Below, in pieces: positions 1-6,586 of a stretch of 21,634 bases of DNA. Position 1 is the first letter of the stretch. The number at the start of each line of letters is the position of its first letter. The notes below the pieces were generated by a model. That model was not told where the DNA came from. It ran no database searches and was given only the letters and a program-made list of their open reading frames with translations. A program made the position numbers and the translations under genes. Source of the stretch: an uncultured Clostridium sp. (lineage in GTDB: Bacteria > Bacillota > Clostridia > TANB77 > CAG-508); the NCBI GenBank assembly GCA_900555075.1, contig USJO01000020.1, forward strand, positions 1 through 21,634, in the 5' to 3' direction.

Positions 1-16
1 TTGTTCTTATATTTTT

Positions 17-46
17 AGTATATATCATTTTTTCTTGCTTTGTCAA
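17..46 (-). promoter_or_regulatory. Sigma-A-type promoter reading off the left edge
   Basis: On the minus strand a perfect TTGACA -35 box (41-46) is followed after 18 bases by TATACT (17-22). It lies about 100 bases beyond the sortase stop codon and points out of the window, so it probably serves the next gene to the left. No ribosome binding site or start is visible before the edge. Confidence 0.7.
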
Positions 47-143
47 TCACTTTTTGTTTTTTTATTTTTTTGTTGTGTTTCATTCATAAAAGAAGAGCCT
101 TGTTTCTATTAATGCTCCTAATGCTCCATTTTTTTGCCTTTTT

Positions 144-842
144 TTAATCTGCTCTTGCTAATATTACTAATCTGCCTGTTCCATCATCTGTACAAGTAGA
201 CAATGCTATTTCTATATTGTTCCCTCTATCTTTTGATATATAATCTGCATCTGTTTCTAATAATGTTTGGATTTCATATATTGAATATGTTAATGTTTTT
301 CCTGATAAATCTGTTATTTTTATTTTATCTCCTATTTCTAACTTTTTATTATTTGAGAAAAACTTACCATTTCTGTAATTATGTCCTATTATTACTGTAA
401 TTCCTGGTTGATTTAATTTTGGATTGTTTGGGTATAGAACTCCTACTGCTGTTTCTAGTGCTCCTGGTGATACGTCTAAAAGTATAGGGTAATCCACTTT
501 TGTTTTTTCTATTTTTATATAACCAACCATTGGATATTCTTTGTAAAATTTTGTTCTTGCTCTTCGAGTTCCATTTCCTCCATTTGAATTTGTATTGTCT
601 GTAATTACAGTATTTTCAACCGGTGTGCCAATTATATTGTCTTCTATTGTATTTTTTTCTTCTTCATCTTCATCTTCATCTGAATTGCCTTCTATTAATT
701 CGGCATATACTTTTTTCTTTTCTTTATCCTCTTCATAGTTTTTATATGCTCTTATTGATATTATTATGCCAATAACAATTATTGCTATTATAATTAATAC
801 TAAAAATATTGTTAAAGCCATACTATATTTACTTTTAAACAT
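144..842 (-). CDS. Sortase family transpeptidase
   Basis: Membrane-anchored cysteine transpeptidase that would join sorted surface proteins to the wall or to pilin subunits. The 232-residue product has an N-terminal membrane anchor (about residues 8-30), a charged acidic linker with an Asp/Glu run (about 53-63), and a C-terminal sortase domain. The catalytic triad is visible: His154 in IIGHN, Cys217 in LSTC, and Arg224 in GTGRLVIL. The C-terminal LSTC-TDDGTGR pattern does not let me assign a class safely (B-like or D-like). The start is ATG with GAGGTGA about 8 bases upstream, and a good promoter sits at 879-907, so it can be transcribed apart from thyX. No LPxTG-type substrate is encoded in the window, so its targets are unknown. 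Confidence 0.9.
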   Translation of the reverse strand: MFKSKYSMALTIFLVLIIIAIIVIGIIISIRAYKNYEEDKEKKKVYAELIEGNSDEDEDEEEKNTIEDNIIGTPVENTVITDNTNSNGGNGTRRARTKFYKEYPMVGYIKIEKTKVDYPILLDVSPGALETAVGVLYPNNPKLNQPGITVIIGHNYRNGKFFSNNKKLEIGDKIKITDLSGKTLTYSIYEIQTLLETDADYISKDRGNNIEIALSTCTDDGTGRLVILARAD

Positions 843-878
843 AATATTTCACCTCTTATACGTTTTTATTCTATTCAT

Positions 879-907
879 ATTATATCACACTATTATGTAA
901 ATGTAAA
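879..907 (-). promoter_or_regulatory. Promoter of the sortase gene
   Basis: Minus-strand TTTACA (902-907), 17-base spacer, TATAAT (879-884), about 37 bases before the sortase start. It begins directly after the thyX stop codon, and no terminator hairpin separates the two genes, so read-through from thyX is also possible. Confidence 0.75.
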
Positions 908-914
908 TTTCTTA

Positions 915-1583
915 CTATTCCATTTCTGTTATTTTTGCATATTTATTTTTTTCAAAGTTTTCATCATATTCTACGTTTTCAAAAATTTCTGGCATATTCT
1001 TTTTAAAATGCAATAATAACGGAATCATTACTTGTTCTACTGCTGGATGAGCATGGTTTGTGCATCTTAGTGCCAATATATGTTTCCATTCTCTTATGTT
1101 TGCTGTCATTGTAACTAATGCAGATGTAGAATGTGGTAAAATCATTCTCATCTGATCTGGTGTTGCATTTAATTCTGACATTTTTATATAGTAGTTTTCA
1201 ATTTCCTCGCAAGCTTTTTTCCATTGGATATATAGCTCTGTTCCTTCTTCCATATTTACTGGTTTTATGAACTTAATTTGATTATCAAATTTGTCTTTTC
1301 CATAATTACAATATCTTGTGCTTTCTATTGAAAATGATGCTATTCTATGTCTGGTTAAATCTTTATACACTCCAATATCACAAATCATTCTTATTGTAAT
1401 TTTTTCATGTTCCAAAACCGATTCATGTCCTCTATTAATACAATTTTTAAGCAAAGTTTTATAACTTTCATCTGTTATTTTATCCTCAGAGCGATAGCAA
1501 GTTCTACAAGCTCTTTCCAAATTCTTCATAATTCTTTCATAATCAACTTTCTCAATTTCAACAACCGGTTCTATAATCTTCAT
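915..1583 (-). CDS. thyX: Flavin-dependent thymidylate synthase ThyX
   Basis: FAD- and NADPH-dependent methylation of dUMP to dTMP using methylenetetrahydrofolate, the alternative to ThyA, in the cytoplasm. The 222-residue length is normal for the family. The ThyX signature is seen at residues 78-91, RHRIASFSIESTRY, a variant of RHRxxSxNxxSxRY in which the usual Asn is Ser. It is followed by CNY, as I recall from clostridial ThyX proteins. The C-terminal region (RMILPHSTSA ... REWKHILALR ... AHPAVEQ) supplies further substrate-binding residues typical of the family. The start is ATG with AAAGGA upstream. I could not find a convincing promoter in the roughly 150 bases before it, which are occupied by a GC-rich palindrome and the terminator of the preceding gene. 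Confidence 0.96.
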   Translation of the reverse strand: MKIIEPVVEIEKVDYERIMKNLERACRTCYRSEDKITDESYKTLLKNCINRGHESVLEHEKITIRMICDIGVYKDLTRHRIASFSIESTRYCNYGKDKFDNQIKFIKPVNMEEGTELYIQWKKACEEIENYYIKMSELNATPDQMRMILPHSTSALVTMTANIREWKHILALRCTNHAHPAVEQVMIPLLLHFKKNMPEIFENVEYDENFEKNKYAKITEME

Positions 1584-1650
1584 AAAAAAATCCTTTCTTA
1601 TTTTTAAAATGTGTTAAATAAATGGTCTCTCATTCAAAACTACTTGTTAC

Positions 1651-1674
1651 GGGCGAGCATTGCTCGCCCCCCCC
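1651..1674. repeat. GC-rich palindrome plus C-tract (REP-like element)
   Basis: A perfect inverted repeat of 9-base arms around a single central base (GGGCGAGCA-T-TGCTCGCCC, 1651-1669) is followed by a homopolymer of eight C (1667-1674 on the plus strand). It is almost pure GC inside a very AT-rich region. It sits between the terminator of the preceding gene and thyX. Its symmetry, intergenic position and odd base composition suggest a short dispersed palindromic repeat. It has no U-tract on the minus strand, so I do not call it a terminator. Confidence 0.6.
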
Positions 1675-1698
1675 TATATATAACTATCTATTAAGTAC

Positions 1699-1731
1699 AA
1701 AAGAGAGACACAAGCACCGTGCCTCTCTTTT
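1699..1731 (-). terminator. Rho-independent terminator after the 281-residue unknown gene
   Basis: The hairpin begins two bases after the stop codon at 1734. Arms are 13 bases (1719-1731 and 1699-1711) around a 7-base loop, ending in TTTT. On the plus strand one pair is an A-C mismatch, while on minus-strand RNA it becomes a G-U pair. The stem is therefore complete only in the transcribed direction, which supports a function for the minus-strand gene. Confidence 0.75.
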
Positions 1732-1733
1732 AC

Positions 1734-2579
1734 TTATTTATCTCTACCTTCTGGAAGTGCTGGTACATCTAGAACTATTCTTATTTTTGTTAAACGTTTT
1801 ATTGCTTGTACAAATTTGCTTTGTTTTACTCGCTCCCATAATGATGGTTTTACTTCAAATCTTGTTTCTTCTATGTATTCAGCAAGTTCTTCTTTGGTTT
1901 CAACTTTTTCTTCTTCTACCTTCTTCACTTTTGGTTCATATACTGGTGTTGGTATTCCTCTTAATGCTTCTGCTATTTCAATTCCAATATAGCTTAAAGC
2001 TTTTGACCTATCTTCTATTCTATCCATATCTATTTCAATATGCAAGTTTGTTTCAAGATTGTTAATTCTTGCTGTTACTAATTTAACTGCATCTTCATAG
2101 TTTTCTGGAATCTTATTTTTAGTTTTTCCTATTATTGTTAATGCTTCTACTATATCTTCTGAAACTAATTCTGAAATTCCTTTAACTTTATTCTTCCATT
2201 CTTTGTCTTTATTTTGAGTTGCTTCTAATACTAATTTTAATTCATTTGCTACGTTTATGTTATTTTCTCTTTGTCTTATTAGAACTTCTATTTGTTTTGT
2301 ATTATCTTCAAATTGATCTGTTGCATATTCTACTAATGCATGTGCAGCTTGATAAACACTTTTTGGGAAGTTCTTTTTGTTTGGATATTCAATTAAGTAT
2401 ACCTTTATTGAATCAATTAAATCCTTAAAATATGCATCATCTTCTAATTGAACTATTTGTTTCTTACTGTTTGGATTTATTAATTTTTGTACCTTATCAA
2501 TGTTTGATAAGATTTTTTCTTCTGTTATTATCATTTTTACGTTTACTATGCCACGTTTTCGACTTTTTAGAAATAGCAT
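1734..2579 (-). CDS. Hypothetical protein, helical with basic amphipathic tail
   Basis: I do not recognise this 281-residue protein. It is predicted soluble and largely helical, with no signal peptide or transmembrane segment. The N-terminal two thirds is mixed-charge helix. A Lys/Glu-rich linker (about residues 218-240) joins it to a basic amphipathic tail (PSLWERVKQSKFVQAIKRL, about 245-265) that could bind membrane or nucleic acid. The start at 2579 is favoured over the internal Met in VKMIITEE because AGGAGGGG lies 8 bases upstream of it. The gene is monocistronic: a consensus promoter precedes it (2630-2658) and a terminator follows immediately. No function is assigned. Confidence 0.8.
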   Translation of the reverse strand: MLFLKSRKRGIVNVKMIITEEKILSNIDKVQKLINPNSKKQIVQLEDDAYFKDLIDSIKVYLIEYPNKKNFPKSVYQAAHALVEYATDQFEDNTKQIEVLIRQRENNINVANELKLVLEATQNKDKEWKNKVKGISELVSEDIVEALTIIGKTKNKIPENYEDAVKLVTARINNLETNLHIEIDMDRIEDRSKALSYIGIEIAEALRGIPTPVYEPKVKKVEEEKVETKEELAEYIEETRFEVKPSLWERVKQSKFVQAIKRLTKIRIVLDVPALPEGRDK

Positions 2580-2629
2580 TTGTAAACTCCCCTCCTCTTT
2601 TTTGTCATACGTAATATTAATCTTCTTAT

Positions 2630-2658
2630 ATTATACCTTTTTTCGAGAAAAAGTACAA
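2630..2658 (-). promoter_or_regulatory. Promoter of the 281-residue unknown gene
   Basis: Minus-strand TTGTAC (2653-2658), 17-base spacer, TATAAT (2630-2635), about 50 bases before the start. The spacer holds a small inverted repeat (CTTTTTCTCGAAAAAAGG), which may only reflect AT-richness. Confidence 0.75.
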
Positions 2659-2678
2659 TAGTTTTTTATCATATTTTT

Positions 2679-2716
2679 GTTACAATTTTGTTACAAAATT
2701 GTAACAAAATTGTTAC
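2679..2716. repeat. AT-rich inverted repeat at the uppP stop codon
   Basis: Arms of 17 bases (2679-2695 and 2700-2716) with one mismatch surround a 4-base centre. They are built from repeated GTTACAA/TTGTAAC units, and the repeat overlaps the uppP stop. It could fold in the uppP mRNA tail and end transcription or protect the 3' end. However, no U-tract follows on the minus strand, so it is not a classical terminator. A DNA-binding site for a dimeric regulator is the alternative. Confidence 0.5.
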
Positions 2717-3528
2717 ATTAATATTTTGTATATTCCATAAGCTATAACAAATGCGCCTATTATAACTCTATATATTGCAAATCCTTTAAAGCTTCCTTTC
2801 TTTAAATATTCAAGCAGGAATTTTATTATACATATGCCAACAATAAAGCTAGTTAATATACCTATCCAAAATGATAAACTGCTAAAATCAAAATTTTTAG
2901 AATCGAATATAACGGCAGCTGCTGTTATTGGTGTTGCAAGTAAAAATGAATATCTTGCTGCACTTTCTCTATCAATACCTAAAGCTCTAGCCACTGTCAT
3001 TGTTATTCCTGAACGTGATACCCCTGGAAACGCTGCTGCTAAACATTGTGATGTTCCAATTGCTATTGATTGTTTTAAATTTATATTTTCATATTTGATT
3101 TTTGACTTTGATTTTTTATCTACTATATATAAAATTATTCCCATTACTATTAAGGTAATTGCTATTACTATCATCTCAATGTCTGAATTTTTTTCAAATA
3201 CTTTTTCAGAAATCTTGCTCAATATTAAACTTAAAACTCCTGCTGGAATAGTTGCTAAAACTAATGACCAAAAAATTTTACCTTCTGTTGTCTTTTTCTT
3301 TTTAACTACCTGTTTATATCCACCAACAATTAAATTTATCCAGTCTTTAAAGAAAAATATAACTATTGCAAGTAGAGTTCCTATATGTAATGCCACATCA
3401 AAGGATTCTGGCATTTGGCTCCAGCCTAATACCCACGGAAATAGGTTTAAATGCGCAGAACTTGATATTGGTAAAAACTCTGTTAATCCTTGTACTATTC
3501 CCAAAATTATTGCTTGATATATATTCAT
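2713..3528 (-). CDS. uppP: Undecaprenyl-diphosphatase UppP (BacA)
   Basis: Integral membrane phosphatase that converts undecaprenyl diphosphate to the monophosphate, recycling the lipid carrier for peptidoglycan and surface glycans; overproduction is linked to bacitracin resistance. The 271-residue length is typical. The two family motifs are present: LTEFLPISSSAHL (residues 15-27, with Glu17) and PGVSRSG (168-174, with Arg172). Multiple hydrophobic helices cover the rest. ATG start with GGAGGAGG about 10 bases upstream. It lies 71 bases after the TPR gene and is probably the last member of the long operon, though an unseen local promoter is possible. The neighbouring glycosylation genes would depend on the same lipid carrier. 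Confidence 0.96.
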   Translation of the reverse strand: MNIYQAIILGIVQGLTEFLPISSSAHLNLFPWVLGWSQMPESFDVALHIGTLLAIVIFFFKDWINLIVGGYKQVVKKKKTTEGKIFWSLVLATIPAGVLSLILSKISEKVFEKNSDIEMIVIAITLIVMGIILYIVDKKSKSKIKYENINLKQSIAIGTSQCLAAAFPGVSRSGITMTVARALGIDRESAARYSFLLATPITAAAVIFDSKNFDFSSLSFWIGILTSFIVGICIIKFLLEYLKKGSFKGFAIYRVIIGAFVIAYGIYKILM

Positions 3529-3599
3529 ATTTATTTTTCCTCCTCCACAAGATACGTATGTGATTTTTCGTTTTTACTATTGTTTGATATCTCTAAATT

Positions 3600-4783
3600 T
3601 TATTCTTGTTCCTTTTTTGGTATTCCACTTTTTGTTTCTTTTTGTCTATTTAATATTTTTGTTAAATTATATGTGTCTTTTAAATATGCTTCTATCTCTT
3701 TTTCTTGCTCTGTTTCTTCATATTCATTTTTTACTTCATTTTGAGGCTTTACTATATATTGTTTTATCGGGAATAATATTGGTTCTTTTCTGGCCACTTC
3801 ATAGTATGATGTATCTACTTTTATACTATTGTTTAAATCCAACACTGCTTTTTCTTTTTGATTTTTAAGAATATGTATTTTTGCAAGTTCAAAATATGCT
3901 TTTGCTTCTTTCTCATTATATGAGCTTTTTGCAAAATTCTCCTCTGCACTATCAAAGTCTCTGTACAATAGTGCTATTTGCCCTAGTCTGTAATATGCAA
4001 GGTACATATCGTTATTTAATTGTACTGTTTTCTCAAAACATTTTTTTGCTATGCTGAAATCATTAATCATAGAATAGCATACTCCTAATTTGTAATATAT
4101 TTCATATTTACCTGAGTTGTGTTTTGCTGCATTGGTGTATATTTCTATTGCTTTTTTATATTCCTTTTTTTCTAAGTATATTTCTCCGCAATAATTTTGA
4201 AGCCTCTAGCATTTGTGGTTTGCTCCTTAGTAAGGTTCTTAACATATCTATAGCTTCTTCTTTTTTATTTAGTTCATTTAGAAGTACTGATATTTTATAA
4301 TATGAATTATAATCATTTTTTCTAATGTCTAATACTTGTACATATTCGTCTATCGCCTTTCTCATTCCGCCTTCTTCTTCGTATATGTGTGCTAGCATTT
4401 TATGTCCAATATAGCTTTCCTTGTATTTGCCTACTAAATTAGTTAAAATCTTTCTTGCTTTTTTAGGGTTGCCTAACCATAAATGGCATTGTGCCATAAT
4501 AATTCTTATTATTTCTGAAACATTTATTTTCTTTGCTTCTAATAGAAACACTAAAACAGGTATGATTATACAAAACAAATACAAAATCAACGTACTAAGC
4601 GTTCCGATTTAGCACATTAAAACTTATTTTTATTAAGTTTAGTAATATTCCTATAGCTTGTATTCCTAATATTATTAAGTATGTTGTGTCATTCTTTTTT
4701 ATCATTTTTAGTAGTAGAATATATATAAAGAGTACAAATGATGCTAATGTAAATATAATTTTTCCTATCATTAGAGCCATCAT
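3600..4783 (-). CDS. Membrane-anchored TPR protein, decoded through two +1 shifts at CGG
   Basis: As plain reading frames this gene falls into three pieces (4783-4595, 4590-4156, 4070-3600). Skipping the C of two in-frame CGG codons (C at 4606 and at 4188) joins them into one 393-residue protein. It has three N-terminal membrane helices (about 7-27, 34-54, 61-80) followed by a run of tetratricopeptide repeats and a Lys/Glu-rich tail. The second junction gives LLGEIYLEKKEYKKAIEIY, an exact TPR consensus with Gly8, Tyr11 and Ala20 in register. The repeat also runs on in frame upstream of the apparent ATG at 4070. The middle piece could start only at TTG 4590, which lacks a ribosome binding site. 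The role is probably scaffolding at the membrane; partners are unknown. It could instead be a pseudogene, but the shared CGG argues against this. The start may be 4783 or 4780. Confidence 0.8.
4186..4188 (-). other. CGG +1 frameshift site, TPR gene site 2
   Basis: Incoming frame reads TTA TTG CGG AGA and reaches a stop after 11 codons (TAA at 4156). Dropping the C at 4188 gives TTA TTG GGA GAA ATA TAC, that is LLGEIY, and continues the tetratricopeptide repeats. The glycine is the conserved position 8 of a TPR. No stop codon lies at the shift itself, unlike the prfB type. Confidence 0.8.
4604..4606 (-). other. CGG +1 frameshift site, TPR gene site 1
   Basis: Incoming frame reads CTA AAT CGG AAC GCT TAG and stops three codons after CGG. 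Dropping the C at 4606 gives CTA AAT GGA ACG CTT, that is L-N-G-T-L, and leads into the third membrane helix and then the TPR region. The restored Gly-Thr-Leu is the same tripeptide as at the polA site. Confidence 0.75.
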
Positions 4784-4792
4784 CCCTTTCTT

Positions 4793-5335
4793 TTAGTTAA
4801 ATTGTTCATCACTAAATCTTTTGTTGTAGTTTTCTATACTCTTTTGTATTATTTCTTCTGCTTCTGTTTTTCCTAATATTTTTTCAACTACAGTTTCTCT
4901 ATTTTCTAATTGTTTGTATACTTCAAAAAAGTGTTTTATTTCACTTGATATGTGAGGTGGCAGTTCTGTTATATCTTTGTATGTATTCAAAAATGGATCT
5001 TTTTTTGCTACTGCTATTATTTTTTCATCTTTTTGCTGTGAATCTATCATTATTAGTACGCCTATTGGATAACATTCTACCAATGTCATTGGTTCTATGT
5101 TTTCTTCACATAGGACTAATACATCTAATGGATCATTATCTTCTGCATAGGTTCTTGGTATGAAACCATAATTTGCAGGATAATGCGTTGCTGTATATAG
5201 TACTCTATCTAATCTTAGCAAACCCGTTTCTTTATCTAATTCGTACTTATTCTTTCCTCCTTTTGTTATTTCAATAACTGAAATAAAGTCATTTTTTTTA
5301 ATTCTATCTTCATTAATATCATGCCATATATTCAT
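4793..5335 (-). CDS. ppa: Family I inorganic pyrophosphatase
   Basis: Soluble Mg-dependent hydrolysis of pyrophosphate to phosphate, pulling biosynthetic reactions forward in the cytoplasm. The 180-residue length fits bacterial family I enzymes. The signature DNDPLDV is at residues 66-72, with metal-binding Asp66, Asp68 and Asp71. The substrate-site segments HYPANYGFIPRTY (51-63) and AVAKKDP are also present. The start overlaps the yqeG stop by four bases (ATGA), so translation is coupled. The TPR gene follows after 9 bases. Family II enzymes (PpaC), common in Firmicutes, are unrelated, so this is clearly the family I type. Confidence 0.96.
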   Translation of the reverse strand: MNIWHDINEDRIKKNDFISVIEITKGGKNKYELDKETGLLRLDRVLYTATHYPANYGFIPRTYAEDNDPLDVLVLCEENIEPMTLVECYPIGVLIMIDSQQKDEKIIAVAKKDPFLNTYKDITELPPHISSEIKHFFEVYKQLENRETVVEKILGKTEAEEIIQKSIENYNKRFSDEQFN

Positions 5336-5832
5336 TTTTTGCTCTCCTTTTTTAAATATCTATGTAGTACAATTTTTTCAAGAGGTCTTTTTAGTCTAGT
5401 TATCCATATATCTCTTGTATCTATTGGTTTTGTTAGTATTGTAAACATATTACACCTATTTCCACCATACACATCAGTAAATACTTGATCTCCTACTACT
5501 GCTATGTTTTGTGGTTCTAAGTTCAATATGTTTTTTGCTTTTTTAAATCCTTTTTTGTTGGGTTTGTGTGCAAAGTATAAATATTCTAGGTTTAATATTT
5601 CTGCTATCTTCTTTACTTTGTGTAGTTTATTTGTGTTTGATAATATGCACATTTTAATTCCTTGCTTATTTAACGTTTTACACCATTCTTCACATCCAGA
5701 TAGTAGCACCTCATCAAAATCTATTAAGGTGTTATCTATATCTAATATTAGTCCTTTAATTTTATATTTATTTAATAAATCTATTGTTATTTCTTTAACA
5801 TTGTTTAAATACAATTTTGGATATAATTTCAT
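5332..5832 (-). CDS. yqeG: YqeG family HAD-IIIA phosphatase
   Basis: Small haloacid dehalogenase-superfamily phosphatase of 166 residues. Motif I is LDIDNTL (Asp31 nucleophile, Asp33 acid/base), motif II is SNTNK (Ser65), the motif III lysine lies in KPNKKGF, and motif IV is VGDQVFTDVYGGNR (about 113-126), the hallmark stretch of YqeG. The physiological substrate is not settled; some family members act as phosphatidylglycerophosphatases. ATG start with GGAGG about 6 bases upstream. It lies 46 bases after ruvX and overlaps ppa by four bases, so it is an internal member of the operon. Confidence 0.93.
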   Translation of the reverse strand: MKLYPKLYLNNVKEITIDLLNKYKIKGLILDIDNTLIDFDEVLLSGCEEWCKTLNKQGIKMCILSNTNKLHKVKKIAEILNLEYLYFAHKPNKKGFKKAKNILNLEPQNIAVVGDQVFTDVYGGNRCNMFTILTKPIDTRDIWITRLKRPLEKIVLHRYLKKESKK

Positions 5833-5865
5833 TAGACCTCCATATTCTATGCAAATAATAGATTT

Positions 5866-5890
5866 CCCCTACAGATTACTATTGCAGGGG
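5866..5890 (-). repeat. Hairpin overlapping the ruvX stop codon
   Basis: Minus-strand RNA can pair CCCCTGCA (5890-5883) with TGTAGGGG (5873-5866), using one G-U pair, around a 9-base loop that contains the last base of the ruvX stop. The stem is complete only on the transcribed strand. No U-tract follows, so it is more likely an mRNA-stability or processing hairpin, or a repeat remnant, than a terminator. Confidence 0.5.
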
Positions 5891-6307
5891 GAATAGTTTG
5901 TTGTTAATATACACTTCTAATATGTAAACAGCTGATATTGTATCTACAATATTTCTTTTATTCTTAGGTTTTATCCCTAATTCGTTCATAGTTCTATGTG
6001 CTTGTACTGTTGTAAGTCTTTCATCAACAGTATCTATTTTAATTTTGTTATATTTGCATTTTAGTTTATGAATAAATTGTTCGGTCTTTTCCGCTCTTTC
6101 TTTTTTTGAGCCATCCATATTTAGTGGCATTCCTACAACTATAGTTGAAATCTCATAAGTTTTTATAATATTATCTAATTCTGCTAAAACTTTTTTATCA
6201 TTTCCATTATATGTTATAGTTTTTAAGCCTTGTGCCGTAATTCCTAGTTCATCAGTTATTGCTGTTCCAACTCTAGCATCTCCATAATCTATTCCTAATA
6301 TTCTCAT
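5879..6307 (-). CDS. ruvX: Holliday junction resolvase-like protein RuvX (YqgF)
   Basis: RNase H-fold nuclease family protein of 142 residues, linked to Holliday junction resolution and to 16S rRNA 5'-end processing. The N-terminal GIDYGDARVGTAITD (residues 5-19, metal-binding Asp7) and VVGMPLNMDGS segment are diagnostic, and the later acidic residues of the fold are in DTVDERLTT and DTISA. It follows ireB with a 3-base gap, the standard Firmicutes order ireB-ruvX. The C terminus ends in FPLQ, and its last codons form one arm of the hairpin at 5866-5890. Confidence 0.94.
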   Translation of the reverse strand: MRILGIDYGDARVGTAITDELGITAQGLKTITYNGNDKKVLAELDNIIKTYEISTIVVGMPLNMDGSKKERAEKTEQFIHKLKCKYNKIKIDTVDERLTTVQAHRTMNELGIKPKNKRNIVDTISAVYILEVYINNKLFPLQ

Positions 6308-6310
6308 TTT

Positions 6311-6565
6311 TCAATCATCTAATCCTATATAATTTTTTACCATACTCTCTAAAAGCTCGTCTCTTTCAATTATTCTTATTATGTTTCTTGCTTCTTTATG
6401 GCTGGTTATATATGTTGGATCACCTGATAATATATATCCAACAATTTGGTTTATAGGATTATACCCTTTTTCTTCTAATGCTTGATATACTTCTTTTAAA
6501 ATTTCTTTTGTCTTTAAGTTTTTGTCCTTTTCAACTTTAAAACTCATCGTCTTATCACTTGCCAT
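6311..6565 (-). CDS. ireB: IreB family regulatory phosphoprotein
   Basis: Small protein of 84 residues belonging to the UPF0297 (YrzL) family. In Enterococcus IreB is phosphorylated by the PASTA kinase IreK and influences cephalosporin resistance. The match covers the whole chain, including KEILKEVYQALEEKGYNP, NQIVGYILSGDPTYITSH and ARNIIRIIERDELLE. I set the start at the ATG at 6565 (MASDKTMSF) because GAGAGGAG lies about 8 bases before it. A longer frame from 6583 adds six residues and swallows this ribosome binding site. It sits directly upstream of ruvX. The usual upstream partner alaS is absent here. Confidence 0.95.
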   Translation of the reverse strand: MASDKTMSFKVEKDKNLKTKEILKEVYQALEEKGYNPINQIVGYILSGDPTYITSHKEARNIIRIIERDELLESMVKNYIGLDD

Positions 6566-6586
6566 AATTAAATCTCCTCTCATTTA

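Noticed and set aside
112..127. Direct repeat TGCTCC-TAA-TGCTCC after the sortase gene
   Set aside because: Too short and only two copies; no function can be supported.
2834..3517. Long plus-strand open frame opposite uppP
   Set aside because: It is the antisense shadow of uppP, with no ribosome binding site or recognisable protein.
4188..4212. A GAGGC element 13 bases upstream of CGG as a Shine-Dalgarno-like shift stimulator
   Set aside because: It is present at the polA site and the second TPR site but absent at the first TPR site, and it is farther away than the prfB-type spacing. Probably coincidence.
4156..4590. Three separate small genes in the TPR region
   Set aside because: The TTG at 4590 and ATG at 4070 lack suitable ribosome binding sites, and TPR-like sequence runs in frame upstream of the ATG at 4070.
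4186..4606. CGG simply reassigned to another amino acid such as Trp or Gln
   Set aside because: Reassignment alone keeps the same frame, and all three sites need a one-base shift to restore the protein.
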